NCBI RefSeq assembly: GCF_002140715.2 | Contig: NZ_NGLE02000001.1 | Span: 786,001-850,000, forward strand | Length of the DNA stretch: 64,000 nt | Direction of reading: 5' to 3' | From: Enterococcus sp. 4G2_DIV0659 | Lineage (GTDB): Bacteria; Bacillota; Bacilli; Lactobacillales; Enterococcaceae | Shown: positions 8,260 to 17,162 of the stretch, in pieces | Numbering within the stretch: the first letter of the stretch is position 1 | How the letters are laid out: every line of letters begins with the position of its first letter | Program-made: the position numbers and the translations under genes | Notes under the pieces: model-generated | Told to the model about the DNA's origin: nothing | What the model saw: the letters and a program-made list of their open reading frames with translations, nothing else | The model's database searches: none

Positions 8260-8450
8260 TTTAGTTATTTTATTTTTGCTATTTTCGTCTTTTCTTTGAG
8301 AAAATAGCTCTTTCATTCTCAATAACAACAATCTCCAACATTTAAAGAGCCTTTCTTTAAACAGACTATACGTAATGAATATATATCTAAATAAACAAGC
8401 GCTCTATTTATTTGGTATACTTAGTAAAAATGGTAATTGGGGGAATGAAA

Positions 8451-9143
8451 ATGAAGACCATTGGATTATTGGGTGGTATGAGTTGGGAAAGTTCTGCTGG
8501 CTATTATAAATTAATCAATGAAACGATTAAAACAGAACTAGGCGGACTTCATTCGGCAAAATGTATTTTATTTAGTGTTGATTTTCAGGAAATTGAAACC
8601 TATCAATTTTCAAATCAATGGGATAAAAGTGCTGAATTACTGACAGATGCTTGTCTTTCTTTAGAAAAAGCGGGAGCAGATTATATTGTTATTTGTACGA
8701 ATACCATGCACAAAGTTGCAGAAGTACTCCAACAAAAAATCAATATTCCCATTCTTCATATTGCTAAAGTCACTTCCGCGGAATTAAAGCGGAATAAAAT
8801 AAAAAAAGTCGGTTTACTAGGAACAAAATTTACAATGGAAGAAAATTTTTACAAGCAAATTATTGAAAATGACGGAATTGAGGTAATTATTCCAAATCAA
8901 AACGACCGTGACAAGATCAGTAAAATTATCTACGAAGAACTGTGTTTAGGAGAGTTGAAAGAGAAGTCCAAACAGTTTTATTTAGAAGTTGTTGACCGAT
9001 TACACCAACAAGGGGCTCAGGGAGTTATTTTAGGATGTACAGAAATTGGGATGCTGATTTCAAAAAGTGATACTGCTGTTCCACTTTTTGATACAACTAA
9101 AATTCATGCTGTCGAAGCGGCCTTGAAGTCTTTAGAAAAATAA
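8451..9143 (+). CDS. Aspartate/glutamate racemase family protein
   Basis: A 230-aa protein of the Asp/Glu/hydantoin racemase family. Both catalytic cysteines are visible: Cys in IVICTNTMHKVA and Cys in ILGCTEIGML, with the N-terminal GLLGGMSWESS typical of the YgeA/RacX-like branch rather than MurI. It may racemise aspartate, glutamate or broad-spectrum amino acids to supply D-amino acids to the wall. In-frame upstream codons from 8412 have no ribosome site; the GGGGG at 8439-8443 points to the ATG at 8451. A TATACT -10 lies at 8416-8421. The gene is isolated and followed by a branched hairpin region. Confidence 0.9.
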   Translation: MKTIGLLGGMSWESSAGYYKLINETIKTELGGLHSAKCILFSVDFQEIETYQFSNQWDKSAELLTDACLSLEKAGADYIVICTNTMHKVAEVLQQKINIPILHIAKVTSAELKRNKIKKVGLLGTKFTMEENFYKQIIENDGIEVIIPNQNDRDKISKIIYEELCLGELKEKSKQFYLEVVDRLHQQGAQGVILGCTEIGMLISKSDTAVPLFDTTKIHAVEAALKSLEK

Positions 9144-9156
9144 TAATAAACGGAGA

Positions 9157-9295
9157 GAGCGCAAAAGCCCCCTCTTTAGAAATAAGCTGAAATCCACAAA
9201 AGTTTAAAGAACAGTTTTTGTGAATTCCTTCTTATTACTGTAAAATACGACGAGGTACGAGTTGATATTGTATCAGTTCTCGGGGCTTAACGCTT
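9157..9295. other. Branched inverted-repeat region between convergent genes
   Basis: Outer arms GAGCG/CGCTT and AAGCCCC/GGGGCTT (9157-9171 against 9282-9295) enclose an inner hairpin AATAAG..ACAAAA / TTTTTGTG..CTTATT (9181-9236) and a second imperfect arm (about 9243-9275). It could serve as a bidirectional terminator or be a small repeat element. The inner arm resembles the repeats at 3506 and 38533. Confidence 0.5.
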
Positions 9296-9305
9296 CTTTT
9301 ATCGT

Positions 9306-10151
9306 TTACCAGAAAAATTCTTTTATACTATTGATCACTTCTTTATTCTCCACCAGTTCGCTATGACTAGTGTCCTCACCTTGAATCAATCGTTCTTGAT
9401 AATTAGTAATGTTATTTTGATAAATATATCTCCCAGAAAATACACTTTGCACAGGTACAGTATTGTCAGAAGCGGTCTCTGCTACTTCTCCGGCAATATT
9501 CAACATCTCAATCGTATTAGGGATATTTTCTTGATTTTTTAAATATCCCTTTAATAGCTCACTTGTTTCTTTCACTCGTGCAAATGATGTCACAGCTTCA
9601 TTGTATTTTTTGGAAGTATCATTATATGGTGTGCCTAGGGTTATTAGTTTAGACAATGACGGATCGGCTGCTTGCTGAAATTCTTCCAAATAAGAAGTGA
9701 TGACCAATCCACCATTTGAATGACCGAAATAATTATACGTCTCAAATGAATATTTTTTTTGAATATAACTTAATGCTAATTGATACCATTTCCCTTGAAT
9801 GGGTAATGTTTTATTGCTACTGTCTTCAAAGGCAATTACTATGACAGGATGTTTTGTCTCACTCCTTATTTTGCCTTTGGAAAAGACCGTTTCATCTGTC
9901 GCTACAATCACTTTTAATATATCAGCCTTGGAATCTAATTCTTTGATCAATCCGTTAAAACGATTTACTGTACCATTCGTTCCCGGAACAAAAATCGTTG
10001 GTGTATGAATTTCCACAGGTTCATTTGTCGATGTAAACTTTTCAGCAAATGCCGTTAAGCTTTTTTGAAATAACAGAAATAGCATTATGACAACCCCCAC
10101 CATTGAAAGTATTTGAAAAAAACATTTTTTCACACGATTCGTATTGTTCAA
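9306..10151 (-). CDS. Secreted or membrane-anchored alpha/beta hydrolase, DUF915 family
   Basis: A 281-aa protein. Residues 10-34 are a hydrophobic signal or anchor segment (FFQILSMVGVVIMLFLLF). The alpha/beta-hydrolase core shows IFVPGTNGTVNRFNG (oxyanion-loop region), YFGHSNGGLVITSYLEE with the nucleophilic Ser in GHSNGG, and a late SHSELV carrying a probable catalytic His. The Firmicutes DUF915 hydrolases share this layout; their substrates are not established, with lipid or surface ester hydrolysis being a guess. The start is TTG at 10151, set by the strong GAGGAGGGG six bases upstream. Confidence 0.82.
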   Translation of the reverse strand: MNNTNRVKKCFFQILSMVGVVIMLFLLFQKSLTAFAEKFTSTNEPVEIHTPTIFVPGTNGTVNRFNGLIKELDSKADILKVIVATDETVFSKGKIRSETKHPVIVIAFEDSSNKTLPIQGKWYQLALSYIQKKYSFETYNYFGHSNGGLVITSYLEEFQQAADPSLSKLITLGTPYNDTSKKYNEAVTSFARVKETSELLKGYLKNQENIPNTIEMLNIAGEVAETASDNTVPVQSVFSGRYIYQNNITNYQERLIQGEDTSHSELVENKEVINSIKEFFW

Positions 10152-10221
10152 GATGTTCCCCTCCTCTGATAAAGAGAGTGTACATTTTGAAACTTAAATG
10201 AAGATTAAACAAAGTGATCCT

Positions 10222-10848
10222 TTAGGAAATTAAAAAGGATTCGTCCATATTCTTATCTTTATTAAAATGCTTTCCATGAACATCAATCACTGCATGCCAC
10301 TCTTTACACAGTTTATAAGGAATTGACTCAGTCAAATGAATAAAGTCTTTCCTCATTTCTTCATAGGTCTTGTATGGACCAAATCCTAAACGATTAAACA
10401 AACGAATCCCATACTGATCAGCGATAAAAACGTTTCGTTCAAAGATATAAAGTAACATGGCATCCGCTGTTTCCGGGCCGACACCTTTGATCGTCAAAAG
10501 TTCCTTTCTAAGTTCTTCAGTAGAATACTCGTAAAACTTATCAAAATCACTCCCATGAGACATAAACCAATGAATCAATTCTTTAATGTACATACTTTTT
10601 TGTTTGAAAAATCCAGCCGGACGAATGAGTTCTTGAAGTTTTTCCAATTCAATAGAGTCTAGTTTTTCGATGGTTAAATAAGATTCTAAATTGCTTAATG
10701 CCTGATGTGCATTTTTTTCCGTTGTTTGCTGAATTAGGATCATTGATACCCAGTCAGACAGACGATTCTCGTCTTCCCACCAATGCTGGAATCCATAATG
10801 TTGGACTAATCTGTTTAGCACTTGTATTTTTAGTTCATCTGTTTTCAT
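10222..10848 (-). CDS. Endonuclease III-like HhH-GPD DNA glycosylase without Fe-S motif
   Basis: A 208-aa HhH-GPD protein. The helix-hairpin-helix is LLTIKGVGPETADAMLLYIF and the catalytic Asp is in FIADQYGIRLFNRLGF. The four-cysteine [4Fe-4S] loop of classical endonuclease III is absent; the C terminus has one Cys (KLCKEWHAVIDVHGK). This fits the MagIII-like branch (3-methyladenine glycosylases) rather than Nth, but specificity cannot be read directly. The ATG at 10848 is chosen because AAAGGAGGG precedes it; an upstream in-frame start would overlap that site. Confidence 0.85.
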   Translation of the reverse strand: MKTDELKIQVLNRLVQHYGFQHWWEDENRLSDWVSMILIQQTTEKNAHQALSNLESYLTIEKLDSIELEKLQELIRPAGFFKQKSMYIKELIHWFMSHGSDFDKFYEYSTEELRKELLTIKGVGPETADAMLLYIFERNVFIADQYGIRLFNRLGFGPYKTYEEMRKDFIHLTESIPYKLCKEWHAVIDVHGKHFNKDKNMDESFLIS

Positions 10849-10918
10849 TTTATTCCCTCCTTTTATCAAATGAAAAAACCTGGATCAACACATTTTAAGC
10901 CGATCCAAGCATGTATTT

Positions 10919-11599
10919 TTATTCAGTTATTTCTCTTTCTTTTGTAATCATGATTACACCATCTCCAAGCGGTAGCAAACTTGATGTCAAATCTGGATGC
11001 GTCATGACTGTGTCTAAAAATTGATTCAGTTTTCTATAGATCGTTCTTTGACTACGTGGAATGTCTTCAATTGGGTCTAAAATCGTTCCTGCTTGAAACA
11101 CATCATCCACCATTAAAACGCCTCCTACGCGCAATAATCGTAAACATTCAGGCAGAAATTCAATATATTTTGATTTCGCACTATCCATAAAAATAAAATC
11201 ATAGGGACCCGTTAGTGTAGGTAAAATTTCTGCTGCTTGTCCTTCTAATAACGTAACTTTATCCGTCAATCCTAATCGTTCGTATGTTACTTTAGCTTTT
11301 CTGATCATCACATCAAAACGATCGATTGTTGTTACATGACCCTCTTCACCCACGTATTGGGCCATCAAGCTAGAAGAAAAGCCAATTGCTGTTCCTATTT
11401 CTAAAATATTTTTGGGTTTGATTTGATTGAGGAAAAATTGTAGAAACACAACAGTCTCATGGGGAATAATCGGAACACCTGCTTCATGTGCTTCTTCTTC
11501 AATCACACCTAATTCCCCTTGAATTTTTTTCTGTTTATTTCTCATAAAATCGACAAGTTCTTTTTTGACTACTGGTCGATGCATCATTTCGTTTCGCAT
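10919..11599 (-). CDS. SAM-dependent O-methyltransferase (caffeoyl-CoA OMT-like; TrmR candidate)
   Basis: A 226-aa class I methyltransferase. SAM motif I is ILEIGTAIGFSSSLMA, the acidic ribose-binding residue is in VTTIDRF, and DFIFMDSAKSKY and GGVLMVDDVFQAG carry the metal-binding Asp residues of the cation-dependent OMT family. The Bacillus member YrrM/TrmR methylates 5-hydroxyuridine at the tRNA wobble position, and this protein is a plausible equivalent. A second relative lies at 42032-42703, so which one is TrmR cannot be decided here. AAAGGAG precedes the start. Confidence 0.87.
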   Translation of the reverse strand: MRNEMMHRPVVKKELVDFMRNKQKKIQGELGVIEEEAHEAGVPIIPHETVVFLQFFLNQIKPKNILEIGTAIGFSSSLMAQYVGEEGHVTTIDRFDVMIRKAKVTYERLGLTDKVTLLEGQAAEILPTLTGPYDFIFMDSAKSKYIEFLPECLRLLRVGGVLMVDDVFQAGTILDPIEDIPRSQRTIYRKLNQFLDTVMTHPDLTSSLLPLGDGVIMITKEREITE

Positions 11600-11744
11600 T
11601 CTATTGGCTCCTTTTTTCTACGCTTACTCGTCACTTTGCTTCAACATACATTCATGAAACAATTTAAGCGTGAGATTGTACGTTCACTTATTTTTTGAAT
11701 GTGAAGTTGCTTCTATATTATACGAATTGATAGGATTGATGTCA

Positions 11745-11792
11745 AAAAAGATTCTAGAATAAAATGTCATCCACTCCATTCCAGAATCTTTT
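11745..11792 (-). terminator. Rho-independent terminator of the lplA operon
   Basis: Arms AGATTCTGGAAT / ATTCTAGAATCT on the minus strand followed by TTTTTT, directly after the lplA stop codon. Confidence 0.85.
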
Positions 11793-11803
11793 CTATTATA
11801 AGA

Positions 11804-12808
11804 TTAATACAATAATGCTACTAAATCTGCTTTTTCGATATTTCCAAAATATTTTTTGATGTTTATCTTATCTACAGCTGCTTCAATTGCTGCTTTTTCA
11901 TATTTTGTACCCGTTAAAATATCCTCAACATCTTTAATCTCACCTAATCCAAAGAAATCGCCAAAGATTTTGATTTCTTTGATTTCACCGTCTTCCACAT
12001 TCATTTGAGCATCAATAGAACCAATTGGAAAACGTTGATGACGCTCTAAGTTAAAGGCTGGGGATTTTCCATAATTCCAATCCCAGTTGCGATAATATTC
12101 ATCTGAAATCTGATTGATTTTTTCCCAATCTGCATCCGTTAGCTCATACGTTTTCACTTGATCAACAGAGTCTACACCAAAAATTTTCAACAAAATATCT
12201 TCACGAAATTCTTCTGTCGTCATCTCTTGTTTGTCTGCTGGGAGAAATGGTTTGATATTCGTCACCCGAGAACGAACGGATTTGATCCCTTTAGATTCGA
12301 TTTTATCTTTACGAACTTTTAAGGTATTAACTACTTCATCAATATTACTATCAAACATCAATGTACCATGTGCGAACATTCTTCCCGCTGTGGCATACAT
12401 TGCATTTCCAGAAAATTTCATCCCGTCTATAACTAAATCATTACGGCCTTTTAATTCTGCACCGGAAACTCCTAACTCATGCAAGGCTTGAATAATCGGT
12501 TGTGTCACTTTTTCAAAATCACGGAAGGAATTGCCATCATCTGGCATAATAAAACTAAAATTCAAGTTCCCATGATCATGATAAACAGCACCACCACCAC
12601 TTAAACGTCGAACCACATGAATCCCGTGTTCATCTACATATTCTTTGTTGATCTCTTCAATTGTATTTTGGTTACGACCAATAATAATCGATGGATCATT
12701 AATATAAAATAATAGAATCGGTTCATCTAATGGTTTCTCTTTTAACAAATACGTTTCAATCGCTAAATTAACTCTTGGATCATTGTTTTCATTTGGTACA
12801 AAAATCAT
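11804..12808 (-). CDS. lplA: Lipoate-protein ligase A
   Basis: A 334-aa lipoate-protein ligase that activates free lipoate with ATP and attaches it to the lipoyl domains of 2-oxoacid dehydrogenases and GcvH. Family motifs: RRLSGGGAVYHDHGNLNFSF (about residues 73-92), GRNDLVIDGMKFSGNAMYA with the catalytic Lys, and a C-terminal accessory domain from about residue 250 (FPIGSIDAQMNVEDGEIK). The metallo-beta-lactamase-fold gene lies 13 bp upstream, the same pairing as yhfI-lplJ in Bacillus subtilis. The ribosome site is GGAGTGG. Confidence 0.95.
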   Translation of the reverse strand: MIFVPNENNDPRVNLAIETYLLKEKPLDEPILLFYINDPSIIIGRNQNTIEEINKEYVDEHGIHVVRRLSGGGAVYHDHGNLNFSFIMPDDGNSFRDFEKVTQPIIQALHELGVSGAELKGRNDLVIDGMKFSGNAMYATAGRMFAHGTLMFDSNIDEVVNTLKVRKDKIESKGIKSVRSRVTNIKPFLPADKQEMTTEEFREDILLKIFGVDSVDQVKTYELTDADWEKINQISDEYYRNWDWNYGKSPAFNLERHQRFPIGSIDAQMNVEDGEIKEIKIFGDFFGLGEIKDVEDILTGTKYEKAAIEAAVDKINIKKYFGNIEKADLVALLY

Positions 12809-12821
12809 TGTTCACCACTCC

Positions 12822-13562
12822 TTAAATTTCAATCACTAAATTTTTCTTCGCTAAACAAACGGACACTTGATTTCCAGCGGCTTTTTCAGCTTGTTTTTTC
12901 AATTCCTCCAACGAGCCATGTTGAGGTAAATGAGTCAGAATCAGTTTTTTGACATTGGCAGCTTTTGCAATTTCTCCAGATTCTTTTGCGGTAAAATGTG
13001 CGTGATGCTTCTCATTTCCTTCGAACAAATAAGTGTCAGCCAAAAATACATCTGCATCTTTTGTAAAATCAATGAAACTTTCTAAATAACCGGAATCCCC
13101 TGTAAAAACAAATACTTTGCCCGTTTTCTCTTCTACAAAACGCATCGCATAACATGGAACTGGATGGATTGTTTTCATAAAGGTAACAAGAAAAGGACCT
13201 ATTTTTAATTCTTCCGCTTCAAAATAGGGAACTGCTTTTGACACACCAGGCATATTCAGTGCTTCAAAATGAACAGAATCATCTGTATGTCCATAAATCG
13301 GCAAGATAGGAGTCGGCTCCATCACTGGATACAATTGGCGATAATACTGCAACACTCCTAGATCAGCGATATGATCGTAATGATAATGAGATAAGATCAC
13401 GGCATCTAATGTTAATGGATCAAGATGCTCTTCTAAATTGACTAAGGTTGTGCTTCCAGCATCTAACAATAGCTTAAAACCATCTGATTCTAGCAGGTAC
13501 GAACTGGTTCCTTCGCCTTTATATGGATACGCACCAAGACAGCCTAAAACGGTTATTTTCAT
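12822..13562 (-). CDS. MBL-fold metallohydrolase, YhfI-like
   Basis: A 246-aa metallo-beta-lactamase-fold protein. The metal-binding signature is LSHYHYDHIADLG (HxHxDH), with a later His in HPVPCYAMRF, Asp in FTGDSGYLES and a final LTHLPQHG. Closest in layout to RNase Z/YhfI-type hydrolases. It shares an operon with lplA; this pairing is conserved in Firmicutes but the metabolic link is unclear. Nine in-frame upstream codons exist, but CAGGAGGTTG lies just before the chosen ATG at 13562. Confidence 0.88.
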   Translation of the reverse strand: MKITVLGCLGAYPYKGEGTSSYLLESDGFKLLLDAGSTTLVNLEEHLDPLTLDAVILSHYHYDHIADLGVLQYYRQLYPVMEPTPILPIYGHTDDSVHFEALNMPGVSKAVPYFEAEELKIGPFLVTFMKTIHPVPCYAMRFVEEKTGKVFVFTGDSGYLESFIDFTKDADVFLADTYLFEGNEKHHAHFTAKESGEIAKAANVKKLILTHLPQHGSLEELKKQAEKAAGNQVSVCLAKKNLVIEI

Positions 13563-13603
13563 CAGTTTCAACCTCCTGAGTATTTTCAACCTAATGGTAA
13601 CAT

Positions 13604-13683
13604 AAAAAAGGAAGATAGCGACAATTATTTACATAACTGAATAAAAATTTCTCGTCAGTCTATTGTCATTATCTTCCTTTTTT
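13604..13683. terminator. Long-loop terminator between WxL gene and MBL-lplA operon
   Basis: Arms AAAAAAGGAAGATA / TATCTTCCTTTTTT enclose about 52 bases, with a further ACAAT/ATTGT pair. On the minus strand the T run follows the stem, so it would end the WxL transcript before the MBL gene. Confidence 0.65.
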
Positions 13684-13785
13684 AATTTAAAATAACTATA
13701 ATTCTACTTGAAACGGTCAAGCAAAAATCTATGATAGGAATAAAGAATAAAAAGAAACTCATTTGTCCTTCAACAGATCCTTTTT

Positions 13786-16161
13786 TTATGGTCCATTTTC
13801 TATCGTCCAATTGATTTTAGTCGTATAAGCAATTTCTTTTAATATTTTTCCAGGCATAACTTCTAAATTCAATGAACGCGATGATTCAGAAAATAGGATA
13901 CCGACCTCTCGCTTATCACTTTCTTTTGAATTAAATACTTCATTAGCAACTTGGCTATTGATTGGTATTATTTCATGTCCTATCTCTTTTACATATAAGC
14001 CTAATCCTGATTCTTTTTCTCCTTTTGCATTTTGAAAAAGATCTGTCAACTGAGCAGTTAAGCGCCATTGATTTTTGATAATTCTAGTGTCTTCTATCGT
14101 TAGCTCAACCGCTTTTTGTTGCATGATGTTTTGTCTTTTCGATTTAATCGTTACTTCGCCAAATGAAATATCTGTCGAATGCTTTTTAATACCTAATGTA
14201 CCAGGTAATAAGGTCATTGTTATTTTTTTAGTTATTGCTCCGATACTTAATGATAATTCATAGGTTCCAGCAGCTTTTTGTACAGATGTCTTATCAACAG
14301 AAATCAATCCTTTTCTTTCTTTAGCGGTTGATAATTCCCAAGCATTCCCCTTACTATTCGCTAAAATAAATTCTATCTGTTCTTTTTCTGTGTCCGGATA
14401 ATCTACCGCTAGTGCACTAAAGCTTTCACCATAAAGCATGTACGTGCCATCTTTCACTACATCTGGACTTTCTACTAGAAAAGGAACCTCAATAGGTGTT
14501 TTATTCTGCGCCTTATCCATTAACTCAACTATCGCAGTTGCTCGACCTACTTTTGTTAAGTCTGGCTCTTTAATCAGCATTTTTGTAACAGCTTCAGAAC
14601 CTGCATTGTCATAGATATTCTTTATCATAGTAGAAACATTCGGAATCTCTGATCCTATGCTTACATACTGAAGAATAGCTTCAGCACTAGGTGGAATCGT
14701 ATCTTTTACTTGTTGAGTGTTCGAGAATACACTTGTATTTCCTCCACCATCAGTTGCAGTTACTTCGTAATTTTTATAAGGTATTAATGGTTTTCTCTCT
14801 TCCGGAATACGGAGGTCAAAACGTCCCTTGTCATCAACTTTTCCTGTTAAAAATACAACATTAGTCCCTGATTCGTACAGGTTAATTGTGGCATTGGGTT
14901 CAGCATCTCCTGAAAATGAACTAGATATATCAGCAACTGAATCTAACTTAGGTGCTTCTGGAGGAGTCGTATCTTGTACCGTTTTAGTCACTGTAGCAAA
15001 CTTCCCGTTCAACATACTTTTAACTTCAACTTTTTCTCCTGCTTTAAAATAAGAATCTCTAGGTAATCTATAACTAAACGCCCCATCATTATTTGCACGA
15101 ATTTGATAGTTGCTTGTATCCCCTTTGACTTCTGAACTCAATTGCCCTTCTGGTAAGGAAGCACTACCTGAAAAAGATAGGAAGGCGTTAGGATATGTTT
15201 TCCCCACTAAAGTATAACTTTCCTGTTGTTCAGGATTATCAACTAACTCTCCTGTTGTTATCGTTACATTGATTTTATTTAATAGTGTTTGCGCTTTTGT
15301 TAACACATTTTCTAGGCTCATCTTGTCAGTCGGGGTTAGAATACTATCAAAGTCTTCTACTTCTTTTTTTAACTCTTTTACCATTTGAGTTGTTGTACTT
15401 AGTTTTAACTCCTTTTGTTCAACATTTATAAACAATCCATTTATTCTATCTTTCAATGTTAGCCACTCATTTGTGACATCTTTATAAGTTATATCGGATA
15501 TAAACCATCGTGCATCAGCATATACACCATCTGCTTCCCCGTCATAAGGAGCTATAAATTTTTGTTGAAACTCATAATTTTTTGTTTCAGGGGCTTTAAC
15601 TGTATGTACAGCGTTGACCATTCCTTTAGCCAATTCTGAGTTATTGGCTGACATAATAAACTTTTTCCCAGATATTCCAACAATATCCATATAACCAACA
15701 TCATGATCATAATTGGGCAGAGCTGTTCTATAACTTAGTTCGTACTTAGCCTTAAATTGATAATAACGTCCTTTCTCTAAAGGAACAGTTTGACTAAGCT
15801 TTGCCGTGTACACTCTAGTCTTCCAAGTCTGAGTCCATTGATCATAATAATTACCGTACGACTGCTCCCATATCCATAATCCAATTACATCAGTACCTGG
15901 TTCAAGTCTTATATATCCTTTACCAAGGTTAAAATCGATCTTAGTTGCTGAAAGATCATATGATTCTTTATAGGTAACATCACTGTTTATAACATATGTT
16001 GTTTTTTCGAATGTCACTTTCCATTTCGAGCTATCTAAAAAAATATCATTGGTGGAACGTGTTTCAGCGTTCACTTTATCATTCGAATAAGTTGTAAGTA
16101 AGTAAAAACAAAAAAAGAAAAACATTATGTATAAGCTACTTTTAACTATTTGCTTCTTCAT
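13786..16161 (-). CDS. Large secreted WxL-domain surface protein
   Basis: A 791-aa exported protein. A signal peptide (residues 1-33, basic start then a Phe/Leu-rich core, cut near VNAE) is followed by an N-terminal beta-rich module, a coiled region (about 245-300), and Ig-like repeats (about 310-490) with VQDTTPPEAPKL and VKDTIPPSAEA linkers. The C-terminal ~140 residues look like a WxL domain: LGIKKHSTDISFGEV, the proximal NQWRLTAQL (Trp699) and the distal KINWTIENGP (Trp785, with Ile in place of Leu). WxL domains bind peptidoglycan non-covalently. It stands alone, without the usual small WxL, DUF916 and LPXTG partners. Confidence 0.82.
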   Translation of the reverse strand: MKKQIVKSSLYIMFFFFCFYLLTTYSNDKVNAETRSTNDIFLDSSKWKVTFEKTTYVINSDVTYKESYDLSATKIDFNLGKGYIRLEPGTDVIGLWIWEQSYGNYYDQWTQTWKTRVYTAKLSQTVPLEKGRYYQFKAKYELSYRTALPNYDHDVGYMDIVGISGKKFIMSANNSELAKGMVNAVHTVKAPETKNYEFQQKFIAPYDGEADGVYADARWFISDITYKDVTNEWLTLKDRINGLFINVEQKELKLSTTTQMVKELKKEVEDFDSILTPTDKMSLENVLTKAQTLLNKINVTITTGELVDNPEQQESYTLVGKTYPNAFLSFSGSASLPEGQLSSEVKGDTSNYQIRANNDGAFSYRLPRDSYFKAGEKVEVKSMLNGKFATVTKTVQDTTPPEAPKLDSVADISSSFSGDAEPNATINLYESGTNVVFLTGKVDDKGRFDLRIPEERKPLIPYKNYEVTATDGGGNTSVFSNTQQVKDTIPPSAEAILQYVSIGSEIPNVSTMIKNIYDNAGSEAVTKMLIKEPDLTKVGRATAIVELMDKAQNKTPIEVPFLVESPDVVKDGTYMLYGESFSALAVDYPDTEKEQIEFILANSKGNAWELSTAKERKGLISVDKTSVQKAAGTYELSLSIGAITKKITMTLLPGTLGIKKHSTDISFGEVTIKSKRQNIMQQKAVELTIEDTRIIKNQWRLTAQLTDLFQNAKGEKESGLGLYVKEIGHEIIPINSQVANEVFNSKESDKREVGILFSESSRSLNLEVMPGKILKEIAYTTKINWTIENGP

Positions 16162-16293
16162 TGCTTTCCCACCTTTTAGCTATTCTCCTTCCATTATACA
16201 TCAAATATTCATTAAAATTTTATCCATTATTGATCGATAGTCATCCAAAGATGAAGACTGAACTTGCAAAATTTGTGTTTGTGAATGCAAAAT

Positions 16294-16336
16294 AATCTCC
16301 AAAAATTGCCGTTTTTACGTACAATTTTTGGAGATT
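16294..16336. terminator. Terminator hairpin with conserved loop
   Basis: Perfect 15-bp arms AATCTCCAAAAATTG / CAATTTTTGGAGATT, loop CCGTTTTTACGTA. The same arm core and CGTTTnnACGTAC loop occur at 5641-5683. Placed downstream of the DUF975 gene on the minus strand. Confidence 0.8.
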
Positions 16337-16346
16337 TATTTATATA

Positions 16347-17144
16347 TTATTTGTTTACTAAAGACGCTACCTTCTCTTCACGTGCAGTATCGTAAAAACT
16401 TGCAATAGCTACATCATGATAAGGGATCACCCATAATAGCCCAATACCTAAAACTAGAATACCAACAATAAACCAACCAATAAAGGACAGTTGTAATAAT
16501 AAATATTGACCGAAGCGACCTTGCATTAAATATAACGCATATTTGAGCGCATCACCTACAGATAATTCCGGATCATCGATTTTGACCCAAACTGCAAATT
16601 GGAATACACCGCTAATAAATACACCTGCCAAGATCATTAGCAAACCAAAAACCACTAATAGTAGACCTAAAAGAACATTTCCAGCAATCTGATTTTGAAA
16701 TTGTTCTACTGTAACAGTATTAAACATTAATCCAAAATACAAAACTGTTCCATAAGATAAAAGAACTGGTAGTAAAACGACTAGATTAAGCACTAATTCA
16801 ACTAAATATTGAATCAGATTAATGACTAACATTGGAAAATAAAATTTTCCTTGAAACATAGTCGCAAGCATTGGCGATCCTACCTTTTTTCCACGTAAAA
16901 CTTGTAACGCACAGTAATACGTTCCATAGGTAAGTGCAAAAAAGACGCCGTTATTCAATAAAAATGATACCAGACTACTTCCAAAACTCTCCTGAGGAAA
17001 ATTAACGATATTGCCAACAACAGAGCCAATAATGAAGCGGATAAAAACTGCTAAAAATGTAATCCATGCCATAGCCCCCCAATTATCGTTCAAAGAAATA
17101 CGAGCCTGTTCTCGATGTTTAGCATTTGTAATTTGACTTTTCAT
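16347..17144 (-). CDS. DUF975 family membrane protein
   Basis: A 265-aa polytopic membrane protein with about six hydrophobic segments. The start (NAKHREQARISLNDNWGAMAWITF) matches the family signature in which a short amphipathic lead with A-x-x-x-L-x-x-N-W-G precedes the first helix, and GDALKYALYLMQGRFGQYL is the conserved late cytoplasmic element. The family is widespread in Firmicutes but has no established function; membrane-organising roles have been guessed. It lies 18 bp after the M42 peptidase gene with AAGGAG before its start, so the two are probably cotranscribed. Confidence 0.83.
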   Translation of the reverse strand: MKSQITNAKHREQARISLNDNWGAMAWITFLAVFIRFIIGSVVGNIVNFPQESFGSSLVSFLLNNGVFFALTYGTYYCALQVLRGKKVGSPMLATMFQGKFYFPMLVINLIQYLVELVLNLVVLLPVLLSYGTVLYFGLMFNTVTVEQFQNQIAGNVLLGLLLVVFGLLMILAGVFISGVFQFAVWVKIDDPELSVGDALKYALYLMQGRFGQYLLLQLSFIGWFIVGILVLGIGLLWVIPYHDVAIASFYDTAREEKVASLVNK

Positions 17145-17162
17145 ATCATGTAGCTCCTTATT

